Source: Planctomycetaceae bacterium
GTDB taxonomy: Bacteria > Planctomycetota > Planctomycetia > Pirellulales > UBA1268
DNA: 60,459 bases
Assembly (NCBI GenBank): GCA_902629495.1
Contig: CACORA010000011.1
Location: 1-60,459, forward strand
Direction: 5' to 3'
Shown: in pieces, positions 35,210-44,900 of the stretch
Numbering within the stretch: the first letter of the stretch is position 1
Layout of the letters: each line of letters opens with the position of its first letter
Notes under the pieces: model-generated
Told to the model about the DNA's origin: nothing
Database searches by the model: none
The model's input: the letters and a program-made list of their open reading frames with translations, nothing else
Made by a program: the position numbers and the translations under genes

Positions 35210-36418
35210 TTATGCCGATTCGAGTAGCTCTAACGCAAGCCAGCCTGCTTCACGGGCCATGTCAGCAGGTATGTCATCACGAGGAACATTTTCGTATTCG
35301 ATACGGTTTACGATATCCGCGAGCGCAGAGGAAAAAGATGTTGTGCTGCCAGGCTGACCGCCTGACCGGGTGTGACCGAGGGGCGCGAATGTTTCGTGTG
35401 GATCAGCACATATTTCTTCACACCATATGAGCATTTCTTTTTCATGAATGAGCGCACGCAATCGAGCCAGTGTCTCAGCAGCTATTTCTGCTACCCGAAC
35501 TCGACGAGAAACGCTTGTGCCGCATTCAATATGGCACCGGATGATCTGCATGACATCATGCGTGGCAGCGGGGAGTGATTCAATTGCTGACCAAATCGTC
35601 GTCGCGAGTTCTTCATCACCGCCTGTGGCCGATTCAACAGTAAGTGTCGTCCAGCGAACACTGTGAGTTTGTTTGGTCTGCCAGCGGGCCGATCCACCGT
35701 CTGCTGCACCATTTTTTTCGAGTTCTATCAAGGATAAAAGACTGCAACTGCCGCCGGAGACCTCATCAATTGAATGCGGTTGAAGAGGTGGAATATGACG
35801 AATACCCGCTGGAATCGAATTGGAGCGTCGTGAACCCCAGAGACAGTAGCAACCCGGCTGAAGCCATTCCGTTAGTGAAGCTGGCGAGCCATGCGCGTCC
35901 TTGTTCTCCCAACGCTGTGATGACCAAAAAGAATCATCCCATCCGACAAAAATCTTTCGCGTGAGCAATCCCGAACGGCCTTCAGATCTATGCTGTGGCG
36001 TTGCCGTGATACCTTTATGGGATGGAAGAATCTCTACGGGTAAGCCGCGGACCTCAAGTTGTACAGGCATGGAAGGGGTTGCGAAGAGAAGCCCGTGAGG
36101 TTCTCCAAGAGCCCTCGCAACGGCTTCACGCGTGTCAGAGTCTGGCATGATCCAGATGGTTTGGCATCCATCATGAGACAAATTTAGAATCACGTCACGT
36201 ACCGCAGCTGCTTGCGCAGGACTAGCCCGATAGGGATCAAGCACTCGGCCACACAGAACAAATGCTGATGCATTCTGCTCACGAGCAATGCTCCCCGCTT
36301 TTTGAAACGCATGCAGTGGAGCAATCGATAATGCTTGGGCAAGCGCTTGCGGAGCAGTTTCTGAAACTGCAGGAGGTCGGTCAATTGCCGGATCAAAAGC
36401 AAAAACGATGTCGGCCAC
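35210..36418 (-). CDS. SbcD/YhaO-like protein with degenerate phosphoesterase site
   Basis: 402 residues from GTG 36418, chosen because GAGGAG lies about 9 bases upstream; the longer ORF (to 36562) adds ~48 residues unlike any start. The layout follows SbcD/YhaO: VADIVFAFDP where the ADxHL metal motif should be, FVLCGRVLDPYRASPAQ in place of GDLFDS-NPS, IWIMPDSD in place of GNHD, and a later YCLWGSRRSN where GHxH is expected. All metal ligands appear lost, so it is probably not a nuclease. It sits directly upstream of the ATPase gene on the same strand and so is likely its partner subunit. Confidence 0.72.
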   Translation of the reverse strand: MADIVFAFDPAIDRPPAVSETAPQALAQALSIAPLHAFQKAGSIAREQNASAFVLCGRVLDPYRASPAQAAAVRDVILNLSHDGCQTIWIMPDSDTREAVARALGEPHGLLFATPSMPVQLEVRGLPVEILPSHKGITATPQHRSEGRSGLLTRKIFVGWDDSFWSSQRWENKDAHGSPASLTEWLQPGCYCLWGSRRSNSIPAGIRHIPPLQPHSIDEVSGGSCSLLSLIELEKNGAADGGSARWQTKQTHSVRWTTLTVESATGGDEELATTIWSAIESLPAATHDVMQIIRCHIECGTSVSRRVRVAEIAAETLARLRALIHEKEMLIWCEEICADPHETFAPLGHTRSGGQPGSTTSFSSALADIVNRIEYENVPRDDIPADMAREAGWLALELLESA

Positions 36419-36635
36419 GATGAAAGGCTCCTCGAACGATTCGTCATAACAGGTCAGACAAAACCTACGGATCGATCTGGTGACTGTGGATGCCACTGAC
36501 CATGAAAGGCACCAGAGAACCCAGGCAAGATAGGGGCACTGTAACGCCTGGAGTTTGTTCAACGCTACGTCAGTTTTTTACGAAAACGGTGCTGTTTTGT
36601 CGTGCGTTCTTTGCTCATCGAAAGCCGTTGGTGGA

Positions 36636-37319
36636 TCAGGAGGAAAGCATGGGTGGGGTGTTTACGATTTTGGACCACATGTGTGATGCCCATTCACGAT
36701 CGTTTATCGCAGGTCCAATAGCAGCTATTATTTGACTTCTGAAGAGGACGCCACGTTCAGCCACTGCTGAAAAGAAGAAGTTTTTTAGCAGCATACGATC
36801 CTTTGTGTGCTCAATAGAAAAAGTATCTCTGTTCAATGGATGAGGGGCAATCAGGAGACTGCGTTCAGACTGCGGGTGGCGAAGGAGCACACAATCTGCC
36901 GCGTCCTCATCAGCATGCTTCCAATGAATGGTTGTGCCCGAAGCAAACCCCGTGACAATCTGGCTGATATCTAATTCATTGACAATACAAATCGACGCAT
37001 CCCCAAGCATGTTGTTTGTGGTGACTGATGCGATCAATTCCCAAGACGTAATATTTTCTTGATGACGTTGTCTCCACATTGCAGTGGCACGAAGATTTCT
37101 TTCATCATTTGGTGTATAGACGGCAACGACATCCTCTCCACGTAGCCAATAGTCATGTACGCTGCATGCGGCGTGGAGATCCAAACCAAGGAGTTTGTAT
37201 TTTTCAAAGACAATGCCCTGGGTGGGTTGCTCAAGATCAACTGTTGCGAAACAATGTTGCGGTTCAGTGTGAATTGGATCAAAGAGAATGGTGGTTGGTA
37301 CTGATGAGCGTGTTGGCAC
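36636..37319 (-). CDS. Protein of unknown function
   Basis: 227 residues, cytoplasmic-looking, with no signal peptide or membrane helix. It has mixed alpha/beta composition with a few Trp/His positions (SVHDYWLRGEDVVAVYTP, TIHWKHADED). I do not recognise it. It lies 217 bases from the SbcD-like gene on the same strand and is divergent from the inositol-phosphatase gene across 89 bases. The gap downstream (36419-36635) holds no gene that I can support. Confidence 0.65.
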   Translation of the reverse strand: MPTRSSVPTTILFDPIHTEPQHCFATVDLEQPTQGIVFEKYKLLGLDLHAACSVHDYWLRGEDVVAVYTPNDERNLRATAMWRQRHQENITSWELIASVTTNNMLGDASICIVNELDISQIVTGFASGTTIHWKHADEDAADCVLLRHPQSERSLLIAPHPLNRDTFSIEHTKDRMLLKNFFFSAVAERGVLFRSQIIAAIGPAINDREWASHMWSKIVNTPPMLSS

Positions 37320-37408
37320 AAAATCCTCCTTGGTGTCATGATATGCCTGTCAGTCTATCGTACTTTTTAAAACTCTACCGACGTTGAGCATTTTTTGAGT
37401 GATCACCT

Positions 37409-38230
37409 ATGACAACTATTGACTGGTCCATTTTTGCTTCCGATCCGTTGGTCATTTGTGAACAAGCCTCTCGTGCAGGTGGGCGAGTACTCAGTGACTG
37501 GGTAGGGCGATTTCAAGCGTCAACCAAGGGGCCGAGGGACCTTGTTACTCAAGCAGACTTTGCGTCCCAAGATGAGATTCGGCGAATTGTTCTCGGAGCA
37601 TTTCCCGACCACGGCTTTGTGGGTGAGGAGGGAGATGAGAAGGACAAGTCACCCAACAAGGAAATGCGGTGGATTGTCGATCCACTTGACGGAACAAGTA
37701 ATTACGTTCATGGTTTTCCCGCATATTGCGTTTCCGTTGCGCTGGCATACCGCGATGAGCTTCTCGTTGGTGTTATCTACGATCCAGAGCGGGATGAATG
37801 CTTCGCTGCCAGAAGCGGTGCTGGTGCAACATGCAATGGACAACCCATTCGAGTGAGCGGTGAGGTAGATTCATCATCCGCTTTGGCTGCCGCGAGTTTT
37901 CCTCCTCATGTCTCCAGTGAGGCACAGTCCGTCAACGATTTTCTTTCTATTGTTTCAAATGTTCATTCTGTACGTCGAACTGGCTCAACAGCGATCAATC
38001 TCTCGTATCTGGCCTGTGGCCGAATTGATGCATTTTGGGTTCGAAAAATTGCCTGCTGGGATGTAGCAGCAGGTCTGCTTATTGCTCGTGAAGCAGGGGC
38101 CTGTATCGGCCCTTTTTGTGGACCGCCCTCCCCGTCAATTTCCCTTGATCGTCCAGCGTTTATTGCTACAAGTTCTCTCGAACTGTTCTCTTCCATGCAG
38201 AAAATGCTATCTGCTGGCATTGCATCCTAA
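37409..38230 (+). CDS. Inositol monophosphatase family phosphatase
   Basis: 273 residues of the IMPase/SuhB/CysQ fold, a Mg2+-dependent phosphatase. The metal motifs are in order: GEEGDEKD (catalytic Glu pair), WIVDPLDGTSNYVHG, and CWDVAAGLLIAREAGA. Size and order are normal. The exact substrate (inositol phosphate, PAP, or other) is not given by these motifs. A 131-base gap separates it from the giant secreted protein downstream. Confidence 0.92.
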   Translation: MTTIDWSIFASDPLVICEQASRAGGRVLSDWVGRFQASTKGPRDLVTQADFASQDEIRRIVLGAFPDHGFVGEEGDEKDKSPNKEMRWIVDPLDGTSNYVHGFPAYCVSVALAYRDELLVGVIYDPERDECFAARSGAGATCNGQPIRVSGEVDSSSALAAASFPPHVSSEAQSVNDFLSIVSNVHSVRRTGSTAINLSYLACGRIDAFWVRKIACWDVAAGLLIAREAGACIGPFCGPPSPSISLDRPAFIATSSLELFSSMQKMLSAGIAS

Positions 38231-38360
38231 CGATTTTGACGATGTTGCCGACGAGGAAAAATCGCCTCTTTGTCCTGAACGTGCTACGTTTAAGAGCGTC
38301 TCCTCAATCTTTTCCTGTTTGCGTAATCGTTAGAGTCGTTGGGTCATCTAACGCGGATGT

Positions 38361-41300
38361 GTGCTTGTGACGACTGATCGGGTGTATCTAAGATCTTTTA
38401 ATTGTTGTGTAGCTGCGGTGTTGGGAACACTCGCAGCCCATGCCTTTGCGCAGCCAGAGGTTGAGTTTGTTGAATCTGTTGAGCCCGTCCTACGAGATTC
38501 ACAGACGATCGATGAGTCTGTTGTCCCAGAGCAAGCAAGTCCTGGAGATCATACTCAAAAAGTTGAAGTCGTTGAGGAAGTAACGCCTGAACTTTTCTAT
38601 TTAGAGAACGACATTGGCCGTCTTGTTCCGGTCCCAGGTTTTCGTTACCGGGACTTCATTGATTTGATGAGGCTCAAGGATGGCTTGCCGGGTAAGCCTC
38701 AGCCTCCGGCCGCCGTTTTGGAATCTATCACTCTGGACATTACCTTGCCTGATCCATTGGAAGATTCTCAGGCTGCTGCAAAATCTTGTGTTGCAGAAGT
38801 GCAATTTTCTGTTCGCCAACTTCGAAGTGGCTGGGTCAGTCTGCCGATCGACCTGCGTGGCTTTGTCATCACCGGGGCTCCAGTCCATGAGGGACCTGGA
38901 GATATGTTCTTTGCAACATCTTCAGAGGTGTCGGAATCACTGCGGCCACCTCGGGTGTGGTTTAATTCAACGGAGAATGAGGTTCAGCATCAAGTCAGCA
39001 TCTCCGGGAGAGTCCTTGTTGAATCATCAAGTACATCAGATACCGTTACCGTAAATATCCCTCCTGCGACGGCTTCCTTGTTGGAGATTCGAACAAAGAG
39101 AAAGCAGCCAGCAGTGACCGTTTGGCCAGTTTCACTTTCAGCATCGGTTGACCCTGTTGACGGCCAAGACAATCAGTCTTCAGAAAGTCGAGTACGCGTA
39201 GTTGGGGGTGTTGGTCAGATAGAGGTTCGAGTAAGTGACAAACGAAAGCCAAGCCAAACCCTTGCAGCCGTTCCGGGTGTAACGGCAGAGAGTCTGATCC
39301 GTGTCGATGGGAAGAACGCATTCATCAACTCAACATTACGTTTTGAGAATCTGCCAAGAACCACGTCTGTTTTGCAGATAGGTTTACCTCCTCGAACCAC
39401 CCTGAGAAGTGTACGAGCTCCATCGATCCTCATTGAACAGAAGGGAAGTCCGGAGTCACCGGTTGCTGTTGTACAGGTCGCCAGAGAGCCGTCTGGTGAG
39501 GTGACCGTTGGATTGGAGTGTGATCGTACTGTTGATGCCTCAGGTAGGGACCCATTTGAGGCCGTTGGTTTTCGTGTCGAAGGTATTCCTGATTGGCGTC
39601 AGCGGGGGCGTGTGAGCATCGTTGTGCTTGGTGATTGGCAAGTAGAGTGGGAGGATCTTGGTCTCAATCGACGCATTGACCCACCACCGTCAGCAAAAAT
39701 TGATGGGTTTGTGGCTGCTTTTGCCTATGAATCTCAGCCGGCATCGTTGCCGCTCCGTGTGCGTCCGCGTGGAAGTCGTGTGGTCATCGAGCCGGAATAT
39801 CAATACACCGTTGGTGCCACGAGAGTCGCTCTTGAAGCACGCCTGCGAACAAGTGTTCGTGGGGCAGCCGTATCACGGTTGATGATTGCGCTCGATGGAT
39901 GGGAGGTAGAGGATGTTGGTCCTATTGGTCTCGTTGATACCACGTCTACTGATTCTGATGGTGACAAGCTAGTGATTGCATTTCAGCAAGGTCTTTCTGG
40001 AAACTCGGTAATCGATTTTCGTTGCAGCCGTCCGCTTGATCAAGCATCAGAGGAGGTTGCCTGGACGTTCCCGTTGCCTGAGGCAGGCCTTCTTGGTCCA
40101 GCATCTGTACTTATTTCCAGTGAAACAGATATAGAACTCATTCCTGACGTGTCTGCTATTCGGGGACTTGTTCGGCAGGTTGCACCAGTGCAGGTGCGGT
40201 CTGATGTGGACAGACGCACATTAGCCTATCGGCTTGACAGTCCAGATGGAGTTTTTCAAGCCCAGCGACGTTTTCTTGAGCAACGTGTGGATGCGTCGAT
40301 ACGGACTCAGGTGGGCATTGATAAACAAATAACAAGCGTTGCAGAGATTATTCGATTTTCTGTCGCGTACGTTCCGTTGGAATTTATTGAACTGAGAGTT
40401 CCGGTCAATGTAATGGAAAGTGGGACACTTGAAATTCGACAGGGTGGACAGTTGTTAAACCCACTCGTGATGGAATCACCAGACACTGAAAACGTGTTGC
40501 CAAACGCAAAAGATGAAGCTGAGGACACAGACGCACTTATTTCACAGACGGATGACGTTCCGGAAACGAGTTCATCGGAGGATGTTGCTGTTCCAGTAGA
40601 GTCCGATGCAGTCCTGATTCGAACAATGCTTCCGGTGCCGCTGCTTGGAGATGGCGAAATCTCGGCAAGTTATCAAATCCCTACACCAGTGGTTCCGCCA
40701 GAGACAACGGTGGCGGAGGATCTCCCTTTTATCGTTCCAGTCGACGCAAAGGTTGGCCGCCAGACGATGCAAATTGATGTGGCTGATTCAGTTGCTGTTG
40801 ATGTTCGAGGAGAGGATTGGAAACGTGATGCAGCCATACCAGGTGGTGGTACGAGCCGTCTCTGGACGACAGCGAGATTTCAGTCTTTTGCACCACTTGC
40901 ACTTGCGGCCCGTCAAAAAGAGATGTCGGGTGAAACAATTATTGAAGCAGCCTGGTTACAGACCCGATTGTTGTCAGATCGTCGAGAGGATTTATTTGCG
41001 TATGCAATCAGTTCTGCAGTTGATCGGATTCTCATACAATTGCCCTACGACCCAATAGCTGGCGGAGACGATGAAAACTCATCGGCAGAAGTCTGGTTGG
41101 ATGGTCAACGTCTCGAAAATACGTTTCGTTCTGATGGGATAGTCGAAGTACTGCTTCCAACTGGAGTGTTAAGAAGAAACGTCCTTGTTGAGGTGCGATT
41201 GCAGCAACTGTGGAATCCCGCTGGCGTCATCGGACTTGCAGGACTTGAGGAACTTCAACTTGTTCCACCTGCATTCATTCAAGGAGTTCAGCAGAGAAGA

Positions 41301-41930
41301 TTTTATTGGGAAGTGCATGTGCCTTCAAATCAGCACGTTGTTGCAGCGCCACAGCGATGGACTGCTCAACAGCAATGGGTGTGGGGCACATTTGGGTTAG
41401 AGCGACAGCCGTTTGTCTCTCGTGAACAACTCGCTCTGTGGGTGCGATCAAATGCAGGGCAGGCACGGTCACGTGAGCAAGATTCAGTAGATGCTGGTTT
41501 AGTGACACGACGTGCTGTGTACTCAGGAGTGGGTGTTCCAGGTACCGAGATACTTGTGATGGCTGCCACATGGTTGATTGTTCTATCAATATCTGGGCCT
41601 GTTTTGGTTGTTGGCTTACTCATGGTGTACGTGCCTTTTTTCCGTTCGCCATTGATTGTTCTTACGGCTTCCAGTGTGTTCATGGTTTTATCATCTGCAT
41701 TGCCAGGTTTACTGCCACTGTTGATACAGGGGGCATTGCCTGGGATTTTCCTCTCTTTGATGGCGGCCGGAATGCGAACGCTACTTGTGCGGTCAGACCG
41801 TAATGTGTTTGGAAATGGGCTGCGCCATAGTTCCGTGATGAGGGGGAGTTCGTCTCCATCAATTATTGTTGCGTCATCTGCTATGCAGCATTCTGCAACT
41901 ATTACAACGCCTGGGCGGTCAGCATCATGA
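38361..41930 (+). CDS. Large secreted beta-rich membrane-anchored protein, unknown function
   Basis: 1189 residues. The N-terminal signal peptide ends near AAHAFAQ. Near residue 75 there is a short VPGFRYRDFIDLM motif; long alternating beta-strand regions follow with no known domain. Three to four membrane helices are near the C-terminus (about 1060-1150; e.g. LIVLSISGPVLVVGLLMVYV). The tail is Ser/His/Thr-rich and short. Base composition and codons match the neighbours. It overlaps the next gene by ATGA, so the two proteins are probably made together. It probably lies in or across the cytoplasmic membrane, with most of it outside. No function can be assigned. Confidence 0.75.
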   Translation: MLVTTDRVYLRSFNCCVAAVLGTLAAHAFAQPEVEFVESVEPVLRDSQTIDESVVPEQASPGDHTQKVEVVEEVTPELFYLENDIGRLVPVPGFRYRDFIDLMRLKDGLPGKPQPPAAVLESITLDITLPDPLEDSQAAAKSCVAEVQFSVRQLRSGWVSLPIDLRGFVITGAPVHEGPGDMFFATSSEVSESLRPPRVWFNSTENEVQHQVSISGRVLVESSSTSDTVTVNIPPATASLLEIRTKRKQPAVTVWPVSLSASVDPVDGQDNQSSESRVRVVGGVGQIEVRVSDKRKPSQTLAAVPGVTAESLIRVDGKNAFINSTLRFENLPRTTSVLQIGLPPRTTLRSVRAPSILIEQKGSPESPVAVVQVAREPSGEVTVGLECDRTVDASGRDPFEAVGFRVEGIPDWRQRGRVSIVVLGDWQVEWEDLGLNRRIDPPPSAKIDGFVAAFAYESQPASLPLRVRPRGSRVVIEPEYQYTVGATRVALEARLRTSVRGAAVSRLMIALDGWEVEDVGPIGLVDTTSTDSDGDKLVIAFQQGLSGNSVIDFRCSRPLDQASEEVAWTFPLPEAGLLGPASVLISSETDIELIPDVSAIRGLVRQVAPVQVRSDVDRRTLAYRLDSPDGVFQAQRRFLEQRVDASIRTQVGIDKQITSVAEIIRFSVAYVPLEFIELRVPVNVMESGTLEIRQGGQLLNPLVMESPDTENVLPNAKDEAEDTDALISQTDDVPETSSSEDVAVPVESDAVLIRTMLPVPLLGDGEISASYQIPTPVVPPETTVAEDLPFIVPVDAKVGRQTMQIDVADSVAVDVRGEDWKRDAAIPGGGTSRLWTTARFQSFAPLALAARQKEMSGETIIEAAWLQTRLLSDRREDLFAYAISSAVDRILIQLPYDPIAGGDDENSSAEVWLDGQRLENTFRSDGIVEVLLPTGVLRRNVLVEVRLQQLWNPAGVIGLAGLEELQLVPPAFIQGVQQRRFYWEVHVPSNQHVVAAPQRWTAQQQWVWGTFGLERQPFVSREQLALWVRSNAGQARSREQDSVDAGLVTRRAVYSGVGVPGTEILVMAATWLIVLSISGPVLVVGLLMVYVPFFRSPLIVLTASSVFMVLSSALPGLLPLLIQGALPGIFLSLMAAGMRTLLVRSDRNVFGNGLRHSSVMRGSSSPSIIVASSAMQHSATITTPGRSAS

Positions 41931-44900
41931 AGGCTTTAAATCGACGGGTCTGTGGTGTGTTGTTGATGATGCTCCCGTTGTTGGTAGGAGCTGATGAACA
42001 TGATCCACTGCGCTTCGTGCGTGTGCACGTGCCTCGCAGAGATATGACATCGATCGAGCTTGGTGGTGATCGTTATATTCCAATGTCAGTTGCTGATTTT
42101 GATGCTGCTCTTGGTCGATTGCAGCAGCATGACATGGTTGAGAATCCGCTTGATGCCATCTCGCCACTCATTGACGTTGTGCACTACGATGCTCAGCTCA
42201 ATCTGAATGCGGATGGCGTGATTCTGAGCGGTGTCGCTGATTGGAGTCTGAGTGAGGGAATTTTTGCGCCAACGTTGAGTCTTGGTCAACTTATGGTCAC
42301 GGACGCACAATTAATCACACCAGCTGGAACAGGTGATGCGATCGTATTTGGTCAGTCGGATGGCAGTCTTTCCATCAGCACACCAAAGTCCGGTGACTAC
42401 ACGTGTGATTGGCAGTGCCCTGTGATCCGAGATGTGGGCGTTAGTAAAATTATCCTTCCGCTTGTGCCTGCATTGACGTCAGTTATTCGTTTGTCTGTTC
42501 CGCAAGAAATCATTCCCTCTGTGCCAGGTGCATTGGTATGGGAAGAGAAAGATGCAACGAACAAATCCTCAGTTCGCAAAACATGGAGAATTGAGGTTGG
42601 CTCCCAATCACATGTCGAGTTTAGGCTCCGTTCAAGCCAACTTGAATCGCCTGCTTCGGTTCCTCGACTTGTTTCGTGGACAGATGCGAAGATTATAGGT
42701 AGCCAGATACGTATTCAGGCAATCTTCGAACCAGATTCAGTATGGGACGCTGCTGTTCAGGATGGTCGTGCTGTCAACGAACGTGTACTGGTTCTCAACA
42801 AGAGCCCGTCCACGTTGATCACCGACGTGACTCTGCATAATGCACCGCCGCTCTCAACACGGCCTCAGTGGAGAGCATCAAAAGATGGCTCGAGTGTACA
42901 AATTATCCTGCCGACAGCCTGTCTGGGGCGAAAGCAACCGATACGTGTTGATGCAGTTGCGCCGCTACCTTCGAAGGAATCCCTCTTTCCTCTTCCATTA
43001 GTTTTTGTGCAAGAGGAGGTGTGGGCTGGTGGAGGAATTATCATCCACACCGATCCTGCGCAACTGATTACCGACATCAAGTTGACGCGAGCAGAGGTGG
43101 TTGCAGCGGAAACCATTTCTTCTTGGCGGGTTCCATACAGTGATAGGACGTCTGTGGATGGTGTGCAGCCAGTACAGATTTGTATTGAGCAGCAGGGCCC
43201 GGATCCTCAGGTTGATATCTCAGTTGGACCACGAACAGCGGACGTGAGTGTTCAGCGGGTCACGGTTGTCGACGTGTCTCCGCAAGCGGTCCTGGGACGA
43301 TTAACAGCACGCGTCAAAGTAGGCCAAGGCGAAGCCTTTGAGCTTCGAGGATGGTTGGAAAGAGGTTGGTTTATTGATTCTGTAGAGTTGATTTCTGCAT
43401 CACTCACAACGCCGTTAGCTGAAGCGATGGTTGATGCGGTCAATGAGCCTCCAGACTGGCGAGTTGTGCGACAACGAGGCCGGAATGAGTTGCGGGTGGC
43501 TTTCAAATCTGCCGTGACTCCAGCGAATCCGATGGTGCTCCAGATCACGGGGCATCGAGCTGGCATTTCACCAGGCGTTTCATTCTCCGCCTCAGAACTC
43601 GATATGGTTGTGTTGCGTGACGAAGTTCAGGAACCAGTGCTTGCTTTGAAAACAGGTGCTGAAATGACGATTGAAACAGAGCAAGATGTAGCGTCTGCAA
43701 CGATTAATGATCCACAGTTGTCTGGGCTGATTGAAGACAGCGGAGTTCGCGTCAGATTACCAGCAGGCCGTCGAGGTTCACAGTCACGATTGACGTTAGT
43801 GCGTCGCCGTCCACCGCTCAACGTTGACGCGGAGGTTCGGTTGACATCTCGTGATGGTCGATTGGTGGAGTCTTTTACATTTGATTGTGTGCCAGATAGA
43901 AATGAAATTGATTCGATCGTTGTGCACTTTTCCACAGTTATGGATGATCGTCTGGAGTGGCAAGTATTACCACCGGCGACAGGTTCACTTGTGGCAAGGC
44001 GTGTTGAAAACGCTGTAAAGCCACGAGGACGGCAAAAGAGAAGAATAGCCGATACCTGGGTTGTCGAACTTACTCCAGCCGCAGAGCAGCCAGTTACCAT
44101 TCGTGCTGTATGCACCATTCCTTTTCCAGGGCCGATACCAGTACCCGTGGCATGGGTTGACGGTGCTTTTGAACAAAAAGGAACATTAACAATTCGTGAG
44201 GCTGGACGATTTCGTCCTCGAGTGATCAACCATCATCTCAAGGAATTGCCTCCCCGTGATGAAGCTGCTGATCAGGCGTACTCGACAGTTGGTGAGTTTT
44301 CATTTGACATCAATCGAATGAGCGGAACAGACCTACAGCCTGTGGCTGAGTTAATCCCGGGTGGTGGCATTGATGGAAAAGATGCACGGGCATGGGCATG
44401 GCGAGAACAGACAACGGTTTGGTGCCATTCAGCTGGTACGACTGAATATGAGACAGCATTTGATATCGAGAACCATGGACGAGCAAACGTGTCTTTTACA
44501 CTTCCTGCTGGCCTGCAGTTGCAGGGAGCACTTGTTGATGGTCAGCGTGTTCAGTGCGTTGCGCGAGGGACGGGAGGAGGTGATGTGCTTATTGAATTGC
44601 CCCTTGGTCGTCGTTCACTCACGCTCACGGTACGTGCGGTTGCACAGCATGCAGCGAATCAGGGATGGTGGCAGGTGGATATTCAGGGTGGCTCTCTTGA
44701 CGTTCCTGTCTTGCAGCGAGACGTGAGGGTACTCCTTGGGCCTGATGTTGAAATTGGTCAACAATCTCAATCCCATCGCATCGTGGATGAGTATGCAACG
44801 TCTACGAATTCATGGCTTTTTCGTTTGTTTGGTGCCGTCTGGCAACGTTCATCATCTTCAAGAAAAGTACTCACAACGAGAGTGACTGACGCTCGTCTTG

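Noticed and set aside
43627..44229. A 200-codon minus-strand ORF
   Set aside because: It lies inside the 2062-residue gene in another frame and shows no family motif.
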